A stretch of 64,000 bases of DNA from Hippophae tibetana (lineage: Eukaryota > Streptophyta > Magnoliopsida > Rosales > Elaeagnaceae): NCBI GenBank assembly GCA_037013495.1, contig CM072808.1, forward strand, positions 46,548,068 through 46,612,067, in the 5' to 3' direction. Shown here one piece after another: positions 13,801 to 25,057 of this stretch (its first letter is position 1; each line of letters begins with the position of its first letter). The notes beneath the pieces were generated by a model. That model saw nothing but the letters and a program-made list of their open reading frames with translations. It did not search any database and had not been told where the DNA came from. Both the position numbers and the translations under genes were made by a program.

Positions 13801-14932
13801 ACAGTGGTACAGAAAGTTTGACAACTTTATGCACAAGGAAGGTTTCCAGAATTGCAATGCCGGCCATTGTTGCTACTTCAAGAGATATAAGTCCAGTTAT
13901 ATCATTTTACTACTTTATATTGATGATATGTTAGTAGCAGGTTCAGATATGGATGATATCAAAAGGTTGAAGCATCAATTGTCAAAAGAGTTTGACATGA
14001 AAGACTTGGGTCCAGTAAAGAAGATTCTTGGAATGTAAATCACAAGAATTAAGAAAAAAGGATCCTTGTAGTTATCTCAGGCAGAGTACATCAATCGTGT
14101 TTTGTAGAGATTCAACATGGGAGACACCAAGCCAGCTAGCACACCCTTGGCCAGTCACTTTCTCCTATCCAAGGATCAGTCCCCTCAGACAGAGGAAAAA
14201 AATTCATGGCTAAGGTTCCTTATGCCTCAGTCATTGGAAGTTTGATCTGTACGAGACCAGACATTGGCCATGCAGTGAGAGTTGTTAGCAGATTTATGTC
14301 AAACCTAGGGAAAACTCATTGGGAAGCAGTCAAGTGGATTTTGAGGTATCTGCGAGGCACCACAGAAAAGTGCTTGTACTTTAGTAAAGGAGAGTTAAAA
14401 GTACAAGGGTACGTAGACGCAAACTATGGAGGTGAAGTTGATCACCGAAGAAGCACCATCGGTTATATATTTACTATTGGAACTACATCTGTTAGTTGGA
14501 TGTCACAAATACAAAATATTGTCACTATATCCACTACAGAGGCTGAGTATCTAGCAGTAACTGAAGCTAGTAAAGAGATGATATGGCTTCAAGGTTTGTT
14601 AACTGAGTTGGGATTCAAACAGAAGAAGAATGGTTTGCATAGTGATAGTCAAAGTGCAATACACTTGGCGAAGAATTCAACATTTCATTCTAGAACCAAG
14701 CATATTATACTCTTTATCACTTCATCAGATCTCTATTGGAAGATGATGTGTTAATACTGGAGAAGATTCAAGGAAGCAAAAATCCAGCAGATATATTAAC
14801 AAAGGTGGTGACTATTGAAAAACTGAAGTTGTGTTCAACTTCAATTGGTCTGCTAGAGTAACAAAGACTAGAAAAGTTGTTGCATTGATCGAGGTGTGAA
14901 GACAGATTAATATCAGTCTTCAAGTGGGAGAT

Positions 14933-15326
14933 TGTTGGAGAATATTGTAAAGCTTTTTAATTTAATGAGCAAATTAAGAAGCAAAACATGGAACAAAACA
15001 ATGAACTTAATTCAAGGAACCATTAATTTAAGGAGTAATTCAAGGAGTGAATTTTCCTATAAATAGATGTGTAATTGTAATGAATTAACCATCCAAAGTG
15101 TTCAGTCCAATTGAGAGAAAAGCTTTTGTGAGAAAAAATTGAGAGTAATTTTCTTGAGTATAATTGGGTTGTGGGTTGTAAGTGTTGTAAACACCTTGTA
15201 TAATTTCTTTTCTTTTAGTAAAAAATCTGCAACATGTCCAGAGACGTAAACAAGATTGGTCGAACTCCGTTATCAAATTTGTGTATTATTTTTCTATTCT
15301 TGTTTTCTCATAAGTCTGACTTATCG
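14933..15326 (+). repeat. 3' LTR of the Copia element, end truncated
   Basis: Starts TGTTGGAGAATATTG right after a GTGGGAGAT purine tract. It aligns with the 5' LTR until TTATCG at 15326, after which the sequence departs. No target duplication was recognised, in keeping with loss of the LTR end. Confidence 0.85.
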
Positions 15327-16259
15327 AGGAACGATCCTGGTAGAACCTACACGAAATTAATGTATTAGGATATGTCCACGTGCAGGCTGATAGGATTACT
15401 TCCTTTTCAATAAATTCTGCTTGAAAGTTTAGTATTTATTTGCACGAGAACTTTCGCGATCACTACTTATAATTATCTTCTTTGTTATTTAAACAGGTTG
15501 GACAAAATCTATAATTTAGTAGTTTGTCAATGAGTGGATGTTTTTCTCTTGGTGTCGTTCTCCTCGTGTATTTAAGTATTGAGGCCCCAAAGCAACAGAT
15601 TTTCGGAATTTAAGTGAAAAAAATTCCCAAAATTGAAGGTTTTGACAACTTACATAAGTTATGAGTTATGTATAGGCTGGGCATGTATGGGATAGGTAAC
15701 ATTTTTGACCAAATATTAAAAATTTAATTTGGAAACTCAACAAGTCAATGGGTTTCTCGTAAATACTACGGGGTTCAACACAAAAGTTTCTTATTAGGAA
15801 GAGTAACTTAAATACTTATAAACTCATTTAGATTATCATCTCTTCAATGTATGAATTTTGTTTGATTATTTATCATGTGAGATTTTTGTTTGACATTATG
15901 TATATAGGGATTTCCTTGTTTTGTTATTTGTTAACATCATGCCTTATTTTCTTAATATCAGCATGTAAGCAGCAAAGTATATGGTTTGCCAAGGTGTACT
16001 GGTACGAATTAGTAGGATTTCAATTGGTAAAATTCACTATTCTTTTTTATTTTATTTCCTTCGTTCTTTATTGTTGCAATTCCTTATTTCTGATTGTGAA
16101 ATAATTTACTAATAATGCTCAAACTGACTCTATTTTTCAATAACATTTGCCTTGCTGTTTTTTTTTTTTTTTTAATCTTTTAGGCTCGGTATTTGCTAGC
16201 TGTTCTACGCCTGCCTGCCTGTCTTCCCCTGATGAAGTACGATACTAAAGGCTGTTTAA

Positions 16260-17290
16260 TGTCTTAAACTTAGGTGGTTGCCATTTGCCTCCATTCCATA
16301 AATAGAGAGAGCAATTAGCGTTTTTATACTAATTGTTTAATGAAATATGATACCAACTTACCAAGTTTCAAACTTGGACATATCATTTTCATTATTGTTT
16401 TTAAAAATGCCTCCCTCCAAATTTATTGAAATAGCAAAAAAGAAAGGAAAAAAATTCACAAATTTGAAAATTTTGAAATAATACTCTTTTTTGTCAAGGG
16501 AGGTAGTTGAAAACGAATTTAATAAAAAGATGTACGAATGAAACAAATATTGAAAACATGCGATTGCTTATTTTTTAAATTTGAGATATGTTTTTTTGCA
16601 GTTTGTAAGAGAGTTTCTTTATCAATTTTTAAATCAATACTGTCAAAAGGTCTTTATCATCCTCACCAAACTTAATTGGTAAAAAGCACGAAGTCACGTC
16701 CAAATGTATATAATGTCATAATATACATTACAGATATTTTGTAGTAGTACACAACCCGTAAGACTTGTCTCATCTAGATTATATCCTTGCAATAAAAAAT
16801 AAAAAAATAAAATCATACAAAAGCAGTTAGTCATGGCAGAAGAACGATTAGAACAGCATAGCCACATACCATTCTGTCAGTTATTTTTCTTCTATCCTAT
16901 TCCTCTCCAAGGCAGTTACTTTTACTTTTGTTCTAAATTTTGTAGAATATGTCATTATTTTGTAGTCTCTGCTCCACTCTAGCTTTTTTAACTCAAGTTA
17001 ATCCTCACTTCAAAATAACACTGCAACCAAAAAGCAAGCATTTTTAGTCCAAATACCTACAAAGAAAATGCCATGTTATATAATGAGGTAACAAAATGGG
17101 ACGTTATATTTTCTTGTTATAATTGATCACTAAAGATGTTTGTTACTATAACTTATAAACAACCTGATAAAAAGTCATAGTTATTATATATCAAGACAAA
17201 CAAGAATTTGAACATGAACATGTTCGATTTGCAACACCTAGTTATATGAACTATACAGCCACTGTGCTGCTTACCAACTAGGATCTTAAG
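16260..17290. other. Intergenic spacer between MATE remnant and CRM gene
   Basis: AT-rich spacer between the convergent ends of the MATE remnant and the CRM gene. It should hold the 3' untranslated region of the CRM gene at its right edge. No further gene was seen. Confidence 0.5.
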
Positions 17291-17294
17291 GAAC

Positions 17295-19328
17295 TTAAAC
17301 CCTGCTGCTTCCCCGCCTGCCTCGGCCATAAGTTTTTGCTCCAGTTCCTTTGGTCTGCAATTTTTAACAGACTATCAGACAGGTTTTGCAATAGCCAAAA
17401 TTAGCTTTCTCAAATTTATGACAAGAGAAAGAAAGAAAAAAAAACAAAATTTCCTTTGGAAAGAAATTTCCAACAGGCACTTTGTTCTCCTAATTGTATT
17501 TTTACCAGCACTGCTTGTTTCATTTTCTGTTTTCGTCCCTTAAAGGCCTCAAGAACTTTCTTCTTTTTCTCCTCTGCTTTCAACTTCGTGAGACTAGGCC
17601 TGTAAAGAATCGTGGTTCTACCAATTTGATCGATAACCACAGAACCAGTTGCTTTCTCCAGTAGCTTAACCACATCATCTAGCTCCCCTGGACAGGTTCT
17701 GTGTATTTTAACCTGCTCATCAAAGTTTAATCGGATATTTAGGATAGCTAAGCACAATAAATACTTTTACCCATTCTTAGTAAGTGATTGATAATAGCAA
17801 CAAAGAAAATAAAAACATAACCATATACACAACAAATTGGACATTGTGAGTATATTATCAATTTTTCAAAAATAATTTTGTTCTCTTCTGTATCATCCTC
17901 ATCCTGTGAATCTCCTTTTCATCCAAAAAAAGAACACATCTTTTCCATATTATTACCGTCACATAAACCTTTCACAACCATGGTCGGATTACTTGTTGGA
18001 TGCTCCAACAAAATCTTAATTGATACATCAAGACCTTCAAGAGGTTTGGTAACTAGGATGCTATAACTTAAAGAATGGGAGTTCTGAAGACGATATCTAA
18101 AACACAAACCATAGTTGACAATTTTTATTTAAGATCCAACAATAATTTGTGTGATTCAAAGTTGGGAATTGAAAGAGGAGATAGTTTTATCCACCAGATC
18201 ATGCCCCTAGATGCCTAGTCAAAAGGCATGGAAGAAAAATGTAAACTAAACAAAATACTTCCGTCTAGGAATCAAGATTAGAAACAGACAATAGTCGTTC
18301 TACTTCAGAAAGATTAAAGAGAAAAGTACCTTGAAATAATTACCATCATAGAAGATGCTTACCTTTCCATTAAAGCTTATTAGCTTAGTAAAGACCATAA
18401 CAGATTGATAAAACGCGGCAACAGTAATTCATTTTTCTCCCTTTCGAGATTAGATAAAAAAAAAAATAGGTCCATATAAAAGAACAAACTTGATGAATAC
18501 CTACAGCTACAAACTATTATAGCCGGAAACAAAACCGTTATACCACAAATTCATCAATCAATGAATCAAATGAAACATTATAATAGGATATAGACCTAAA
18601 ACCAAAAATATTCATAAAATAATACAACAGAAATTGACAAAACCCAAGAAGGCATAAACCTTTCAATCTCAACTGGGAAATTAATGAGAAGTACCAATTC
18701 ATGTAAATAATACCTTAAGAAGCTCATTGGATTCAAGGTTCTCTATGAATGAAGCAGCAACATTAGCTGTAACACCAGACTTGCCCACCAATTGGATCTT
18801 GAGTTTCTTCCCCAAGCTATGCGCATAGGAAGACAGTTCCTTCTTTTCCTTTACCGTAAGGCTCAGTAACTCCAACCCAATTGTATTGGTACGAAAAGAG
18901 TCCAAACCCACATCATCTCCTTCAAAATCCAAACTTCCACTCTTGATTTCGTCATGACCATCAAGAGCATCTTCTTCTTCTTCTTCTTCTTCTTCTTCTT
19001 CTTCTTCGTCATCATCATATTTGCCTTCTTCAAAGGCCGAAGAGATAAATTGGTTGGAGGCAGAGGTAGAATGAGAATGCTGAGGAAGTGCAAGAGAGTG
19101 AGAGAAGAAGAAAGAGGAACAACGAAGCAGCGAAGGAGAAGAGAAAAGAGCTGGTGTTGAACGGCGAGGATGTGAGATAATGAGGCATTTGGATAAAGGC
19201 TTAGAATTAGTATTGAAGACGAGAAGGGGTATGAGATATGAAGTTGATAAAAGAGGTGGTGATGGTGATGAACACTGATGCAGCTTCTGCAGCAGATGAG
19301 ACCCCGCGGACGCCGGTACTGCCGCCAT
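17295..19328 (-). CDS. Plastid CRM-domain (CRS1/YhbY) RNA-binding protein, 293 aa
   Basis: Three exons: 19328-18714, 17712-17506 and 17354-17295. All junctions are GT-AG in phase 0, giving 293 residues. The single CRM domain (about 156-245) binds structured RNA; bacterial YhbY acts on pre-50S ribosomes, and plant CRM proteins act in organelle intron splicing or ribosome assembly. The GxxG loop is GKSG at 182-185, split from the C-terminal half (VKIHRTCPGEL...GRTTILYRPS) by intron 1. The Ser/Leu-rich, acid-free first 70 or so residues look like a plastid transit peptide. Residues 105-120 are a DDD plus 12-Glu run encoded by a GAA/GAG microsatellite. The tail is basic and glycine-rich (YGRGRRGSSRV). 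It matches the small one-CRM proteins At4g39040 and At2g21350 in type, which I recall rather than searched. The exact RNA target is unknown. Confidence 0.93.
18969..19012. repeat. TTC/GAA microsatellite coding a poly-Glu run
   Basis: A run of CTT/TTC triplets on the plus strand within exon 1 of the CRM gene. It encodes 12 consecutive glutamates preceded by aspartates between the transit peptide and the CRM domain. Triplet length changes would keep the frame and only alter acidic linker length. Confidence 0.9.
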
Positions 19329-20603
19329 TTACTTACTTCTCTGCTTCCAAATATTCCAAGTGTATTCGTAAGAATTTATGTTTATCTTCTCTTTTTCTTT
19401 TCTTTTTTTTAATCTATTTAATCTATTATCTTTGAATTCAAACTAAAATTATCAAATATAAAATTTAAAAAATAATAAAATAATAAAATTAATAAAAAAA
19501 ACATTATTTACTCTTTTCTTTAACGAATTTTTTGCGCATTTGAATTGAATGACATTATCACGTCTTCTTCTTTTTTTCTATCAAAGATTAGGCTACTATG
19601 GGTAAACGGGTTCAATGCGGTCATTCTAAAACCCACTCTTATATTGATTGTTTAGAAAAATTTAAAACTTTTAGCTTACCTATTACTCAAAAGACCCAAC
19701 ACCAACTTACAAACTTTTTTTGAAAACGGTTGTGTTGTTAATTTTGAACCAATAATTTTTTTTATCAAAAATTATTTAAGAAAGTAAATTGAGTCATAGT
19801 TATTTAGCATGAGATAAAAAAAAATTATGAAAAAAATTATAGTTTAATGCAGTTTATTCTCGCAAACAAAATATATTAATCATTTTATTTTAAATAGTTA
19901 TATTTTAATCATCTTATTATTGTTATATTTGTAAATACTTTAATTATTTTAATCTAATTCTCGTAATTTTAATATTTTATTTTTTATTTTTTTCAACATT
20001 TTAATACATTTTTTCTTTAAACATTAGGAATGTTGAATTCAATCTAACTTAACTTTTTTCAATAAAATAAATCCAAAATTATCATAAATGATTAAAGTAT
20101 CTAAAATGTAATATTAATGTGTTAAATTTATGGGAAAAAAAGTGACTAAATTATCATGACATTATATTAAAAATATATCATCAAAATATAATTAATTCTC
20201 TCACATTATACCTACATTTTATTGTTATATAAATGTTAATATAACTTAATTTTCACACATTTTTGCATCATAATGTTTATGCTATAAATATATTAAAGAT
20301 TAAAGATTCAATTTCTTATATAATAATAACACCTAATAAAATTTAAATAGTGTAATATAAATTTAAGTATTTTTAATATTTAGTATTACCTTGCTTGTAC
20401 AACTCTGCATACAAAGCAATTCTGCACACAAATAATATAGATCAAATGGTCTTAAAAACACTATAAGATAATTATAATATTATTATATAAAAACCTCTTA
20501 AATGTTATTAAATACGATAACACCTAAAAGGGAAAGATGTGAGCAAACCTGCTTGTGAAGAGTTACTAATTAATTAGACCTTTTATTGATATATAAAGGA
20601 AAA

Positions 20604-20641
<38 letters not shown>

Positions 20642-22494
20642 TTGGTTCGACTGTATGAATTTAAAAACGTTTAACTGAGTTAAATATGTTGGTTTTCAAA
20701 ATATTTGAAACTTTCTTCAACCAAACAAACATATTAAAAAGAAAATAGAGTAAGTTTCTCATATTAAGTGGTTTAATTTTTTAATTAATTTGACTTAATT
20801 TTATTATTTTAAAAAAAATAGGTAATTAATAATAAAATATATTATTTTAATAATTTTTTTTATTAAAATAATATTATTTTAATTAATATTTTAAAATAAA
20901 AATATTTAAATAATATAATTTGTCTTTAATTAATACATATTTTTTAAAACTGAATTACATCAATTATAATTTAAGAGGTAAAATAAGACAAATGATCTAA
21001 TTTATAGACATTTAAGATATTTTTATCTATAAAAAATATATAGGTTCGATTTTATATTGAACTCTATTAGTTATATGGTTTTAAAAAAATAAAATATAAA
21101 ACAAAAAGGTGCGGATATAAATAGACTTTAGGATGTACATGTAAGTGTGGATAATATATGTATAATATATATAATTAAATTAGTCACAAAATAATATATC
21201 AAGTGTATATAATGTATACATTTATGTACATTTTTTACATAATTTATAGAATATATATCAACTAAATATTTACGTTTTATGTATAACTATCCTGCTATTT
21301 TGTAATCAATTTAATCATTTACAGGTTATATTATAGGGTTCCAAATTTGAAAAGTTTTGGGTTTGGTAGCACCTCTTTTAATCAAAAAAGTATATATATA
21401 GATTTATATTATTAAAGTAGGAATATAATAATTCCCTAACTATTTACTTTAAAAAACATAAATAGTGCAAATTTATATTTTAAATATGAAATTTAATCAT
21501 AAACTTATCACATGAGATATAAGTGAAAGATAATTGTATAATTTATAGAATTTTAGTAAGTTAATAATATTTTTATTTAATAAAATATACGCATATGAAT
21601 CCATATTTTCATATCAATACACTAGTAGTTTATATATTTAATTTTAAGTACATTAATGATCTAAAATTAATTTTTAATTGATAATTTTAACATATATCAC
21701 ACAGAGAAAAATAATTAAAAAGAAATTTGTCTTTAAAATAATTAAAGAAAAAAAAATTCATTAAAACTTTATTTACCAAAAATAAAGTTTAGCTTCAAAA
21801 TCAAATGAAACGAAAGTTAAGAAATTACAAAAAATGTACATGGTAAACCATAACAAGTATAGAGAAAAAAATAAGAAACACTCAAATATTTAAATTTGAA
21901 AAACATATATCAATTTTTTCATAAAGACATCTAAATTAAAAAATAAATATTATTATGCAAAAGATAAACACTAAATAACATGAAATAAATTGACAATTAA
22001 TACAAAAATATTAAGTAACAAAGAAAACATCCTAGTAAATAAGAGGTGCGTTATACATGATATGATATATGAATGTTATGATTACAAAAAAGAAATATCT
22101 TAATATTTTTACACTATATGATAAAATCATATAACGTGATGCTCATACAAAAAATAGCAAAAGAAGTGATATGTAGAAGACTTAAGGGTGGTTTATTGAC
22201 GGAAGATAGCTTTAAAAATGAATTTATTCTTAATTTTTTGTTTATGTGTGTAACATATGTTAAAATTATCAATTAAATATTAATTTTATATCATTGGTGT
22301 TTGAAGAAGTACTGATGTGTTAGGGGTTATAATGAGATATTAGAGAGTAGATAATACTCATATCATTTATTCATTTCATTAATGAAGTATATATATGTAT
22401 AATGAGATAAATGTTAATGTTACGTTAATAGATATTATGTTAAGGCATCGTTATCAACCTAACACATGACATTTTTATAAAAATAATATATTCA

Positions 22495-22750
22495 CCGAAG
22501 TCAAGTCGTTATCCTAGTGATTATATTGTTGGAGTTGTGCATTCCTTGCATAAGGGCTAGAAACGTGGAAAGCCACCAAGTCGCTTGGCCTTGTATACAA
22601 ATGGTCAAGTCGATAGGTGGGGGAATACTCCAAAGAAAAAATGGTCTATACTCCGATGCCAGTTCGTTATATATAAGGTGTTTAATACAACGAATTTTCA
22701 TTCAACAAGATAATTTAGACTGTTAAGATTGTGACTCCTCTACGCGTAGT
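22495..22750 (+). other. Island of ordinary base composition, unidentified
   Basis: About 250 bases that stand out from the AT-rich surroundings. They hold overlapping short frames on both strands (22517-22726 plus, 22501-22701 minus) without family resemblance. A TATATAAGG box at about 22669 and a TGTTGGAG start at 22528 make an LTR fragment possible. I could not identify it. Confidence 0.3.
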
Positions 22751-23439
22751 ATACCTAACAACTGATATATTTAAAATTAAATGTATGAACTATTAATATA
22801 TTATTATAAAAATATGAGTAAATATGTGCACATTTTTTTAAAGAATAATACTACTAAATATAGTTATTAGCTTATATCATATGCAATAATCATATGATAA
22901 AATTTATAATTTAAAAATATAAAATTAAACTATTTATACATTAACCGTAAATAAGATAGATATTATTGTATTCCTTTAAAAATATAAATATCTTTTAAAT
23001 AAAAAAATATCAGTGAATTACCAAACTTTAAATTCTTTATGTCACTATAAACTTTCATAAACCAGCATGCGGCGGATTTAATTGTAGGCCTTGAGAGAAA
23101 ATTAAAGCAAAGGGAAGGTGTTACGTTATTTCATTTATATTTAAGTAACAACGTAGAATAGGGAAAAATAATTGAATGGATGTTTGCATATTTTTAATTT
23201 TTTTTTCTTGCTAAACTATATTTAGCCTGGTTAATTGTTGTTAGTCTCTCTACCAGATTTAATAAATAAATTTATTTTTTATTTTTTTATTATTTAAATA
23301 ATTGAACAAGATGGTTGAATTGATGTTTTATGTGTAAGATATCATTGTATATTTCAAGTCATAATTCCAATTACATAATAAAAAAATCGAAAGAGAATAA
23401 AATCTTGTTGGATACAAATTAATGTATTTTTTATGAGTT

Positions 23440-24260
23440 TTTTTATCTAAATAACATGTATTTTATAAATTAATTAATTCTTTTTAACTAACAATCATTT
23501 TTCTGAAACTTATAGTTTTAAACTAAATTACTAACAAATATATCAAAATATGCTTATTTTATAACTTTAATAAAATAAGATCTTTTTTACTATGACCACA
23601 CTTCGTTACTTCACTAAATGGAACTCCATATGTAACATGCTATATACAAATTAATTAATTTTTTATAATTAACAATAATTTATCTCAAAACTCAATTTTA
23701 AATCAAACTACTAACATATACACCAATATGCTCTTATTTTATAATTTCAATAAAATAATATCGAGTTAATATCCTACTACTTTTCTGACAACTAATGTTG
23801 ACGACTTCACTGGAGATCAAATATATATAACATGTTACCTATGGAGTTCCATTATATGTAACATGCACAAATGTAAAGTTAGATGTAACATGTTATATAC
23901 AAAGATACATATGGATATAATATATTACATACAAAGATTTAAAAAGTGATTATTTTTATCGAAAACTTGGTTTCATCTATACTACGGTATTATTTGATTA
24001 TGATGCTTGTTCAAATATATACACATTATCGATTATTTTTACAATGAGAGGTAGATAACAAACTTTGTATGTAACATATTATACCTAATTCTATTTTTTG
24101 TAAGTAACATTTTACGTATACAGAATTTTTGATGAGGTCATCAATAGTGTTTAATATATTTGTTAAGTAGTTTAATTTAAAATTGTAATTTTTGAAATAA
24201 AATTTTATTAATTAAGAAAAATTAATCAATTTATCAAAATATATATTATTTAATTAAAAA
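23440..24260. mobile_element. Inverted-repeat element (MITE or foldback type)
   Basis: A block starting near 23450 (TTATAAATTAATTAATTCTTTTT...ACTAACAAATATATCAAAATATG) recurs in direct orientation near 23645 and in inverted, diverged form near 24140-24245. Between them lie several copies of a TATGTAACATG(T/C)TATATAC-like motif (about 23628, 23850, 23885, 24065). This layout, with subterminal repeats and inverted ends, fits a non-autonomous DNA transposon. The borders and any target duplication are unresolved. Confidence 0.45.
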
Positions 24261-25026
24261 AAACTATTTTCTTATATATATAGAATTGTTTGATGAACCG
24301 AGAAAGAAAATCTAGAATAATGTAATTACTAAATTGAAATCGACCTGTGAAATTTTAAGACTTGAAATAATGAATTTAGAAATTTTTGTATAAAATGTCA
24401 AATTATAACAATTTTGGAATGTAAGTTTATAGTATTTAACATTTTTAAAAAAAAAATTGAAAATATGAATTCCTGGTGACCATGGAGCCGACATGGCAAA
24501 TTGGCAATAATAAAAAGATGTAATAGAACATGAGCCACTTGTGTACCTAAGAAAGAAAGTGTGGCCATATAAATTTAACTTTCCAATCACAAGTTTGATT
24601 TTTAACAACTTACAAGTATTGTTTGAAACCCAACAGTACTAAAGCGAAACAGTGGGGACTACTCATAAAATTTGTATTCTTTGCTTGCACTTATTCACAT
24701 ACGTGATATAATTCTTGTTTTCTTCTTCAGTTTCTTATTGAATAATAGAGAATTTAAGATATGTTCAACTACAACCTAAATAAGTAAAAAAAAAACATAT
24801 TTTTATTATTATATTAATTTTATCGCAACTTAAATTTTCACTATTATAATTATAATTTATTAACCAAAAATTACCAACAATAATAAATAAAAATATAATA
24901 TACAATTAATATATAATTATTTTGATAATAATAAAAAAATTAATAATATTATCATAATAACTTTTTTTTATTAACATAATAAAAATATATAATTTATTTT
25001 ATACATATTATTAAGTATATGAAACG

Positions 25027-25057
<31 letters not shown>

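Larger units (their letters stand above)
10426..15326 (+). mobile_element. Copia element (Tork/Tnt1-like), broken, both LTRs present
   Basis: A plus-strand Copia element inside an intron of the MATE remnant. The 5' LTR is 10426-10842 (TGTTGG...CAACA) with a TATAAATAG box near 10553. A TAGTATCAGAGC primer site follows from 10845. Gag lies at about 10950-11570 and matches the Tnt1/Tork type (LEKFDDTDF... and L...LYMSK-like blocks). Next come a zinc knuckle near 11690, protease near 11828, integrase at about 12200-13100, RT at about 13256-14040 with LYIDDM, and RNase H at about 14206-14750. A purine tract precedes the 3' LTR, 14933 to about 15326, which lacks the last 15-20 bases of the 5' copy. 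The element is broken, with roughly eight to ten breaks. By eye the LTRs differ at about 30 of some 385 aligned positions, which suggests an age of a few million years. Confidence 0.92.
7375..16248 (+). pseudogene. EDS5/EDS5H-like MATE transporter pseudogene
   Basis: Remains of a plastid-envelope MATE (DTX46/47) transporter gene. The family includes EDS5, needed for salicylic acid synthesis in Arabidopsis. Recognisable exons: about 7375-7511 ([20 protein letters not shown]), 7660-7796, 7870-7934, 8042-8152 ([16 protein letters not shown], intact), 8619-8746, 15497 to about 15600 (SLSMSGCF), about 15970-16026 (WYELVGFQL) and 16184-16248. All exons upstream of the MKDSWG exon are absent, as is the exon expected between 8746 and 15497 (EMHKV...GTLLAG in relatives). 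Visible damage: one base lost near 7762-7765, leading to TAA at 7785; one lost near 7874-7880; an in-frame TAA at 15512; a frame change near 16005; and CCTG repeats shifting the frame in the last exon. A Copia element sits in the intron before 15497. Confidence 0.9.

Noticed and set aside
15847-16104. Plus-strand frame of 85 codons rich in hydrophobic residues
   Set aside because: It overlaps decayed intron and exon sequence of the MATE remnant in a different frame, and the apparent membrane character comes from T-rich DNA.
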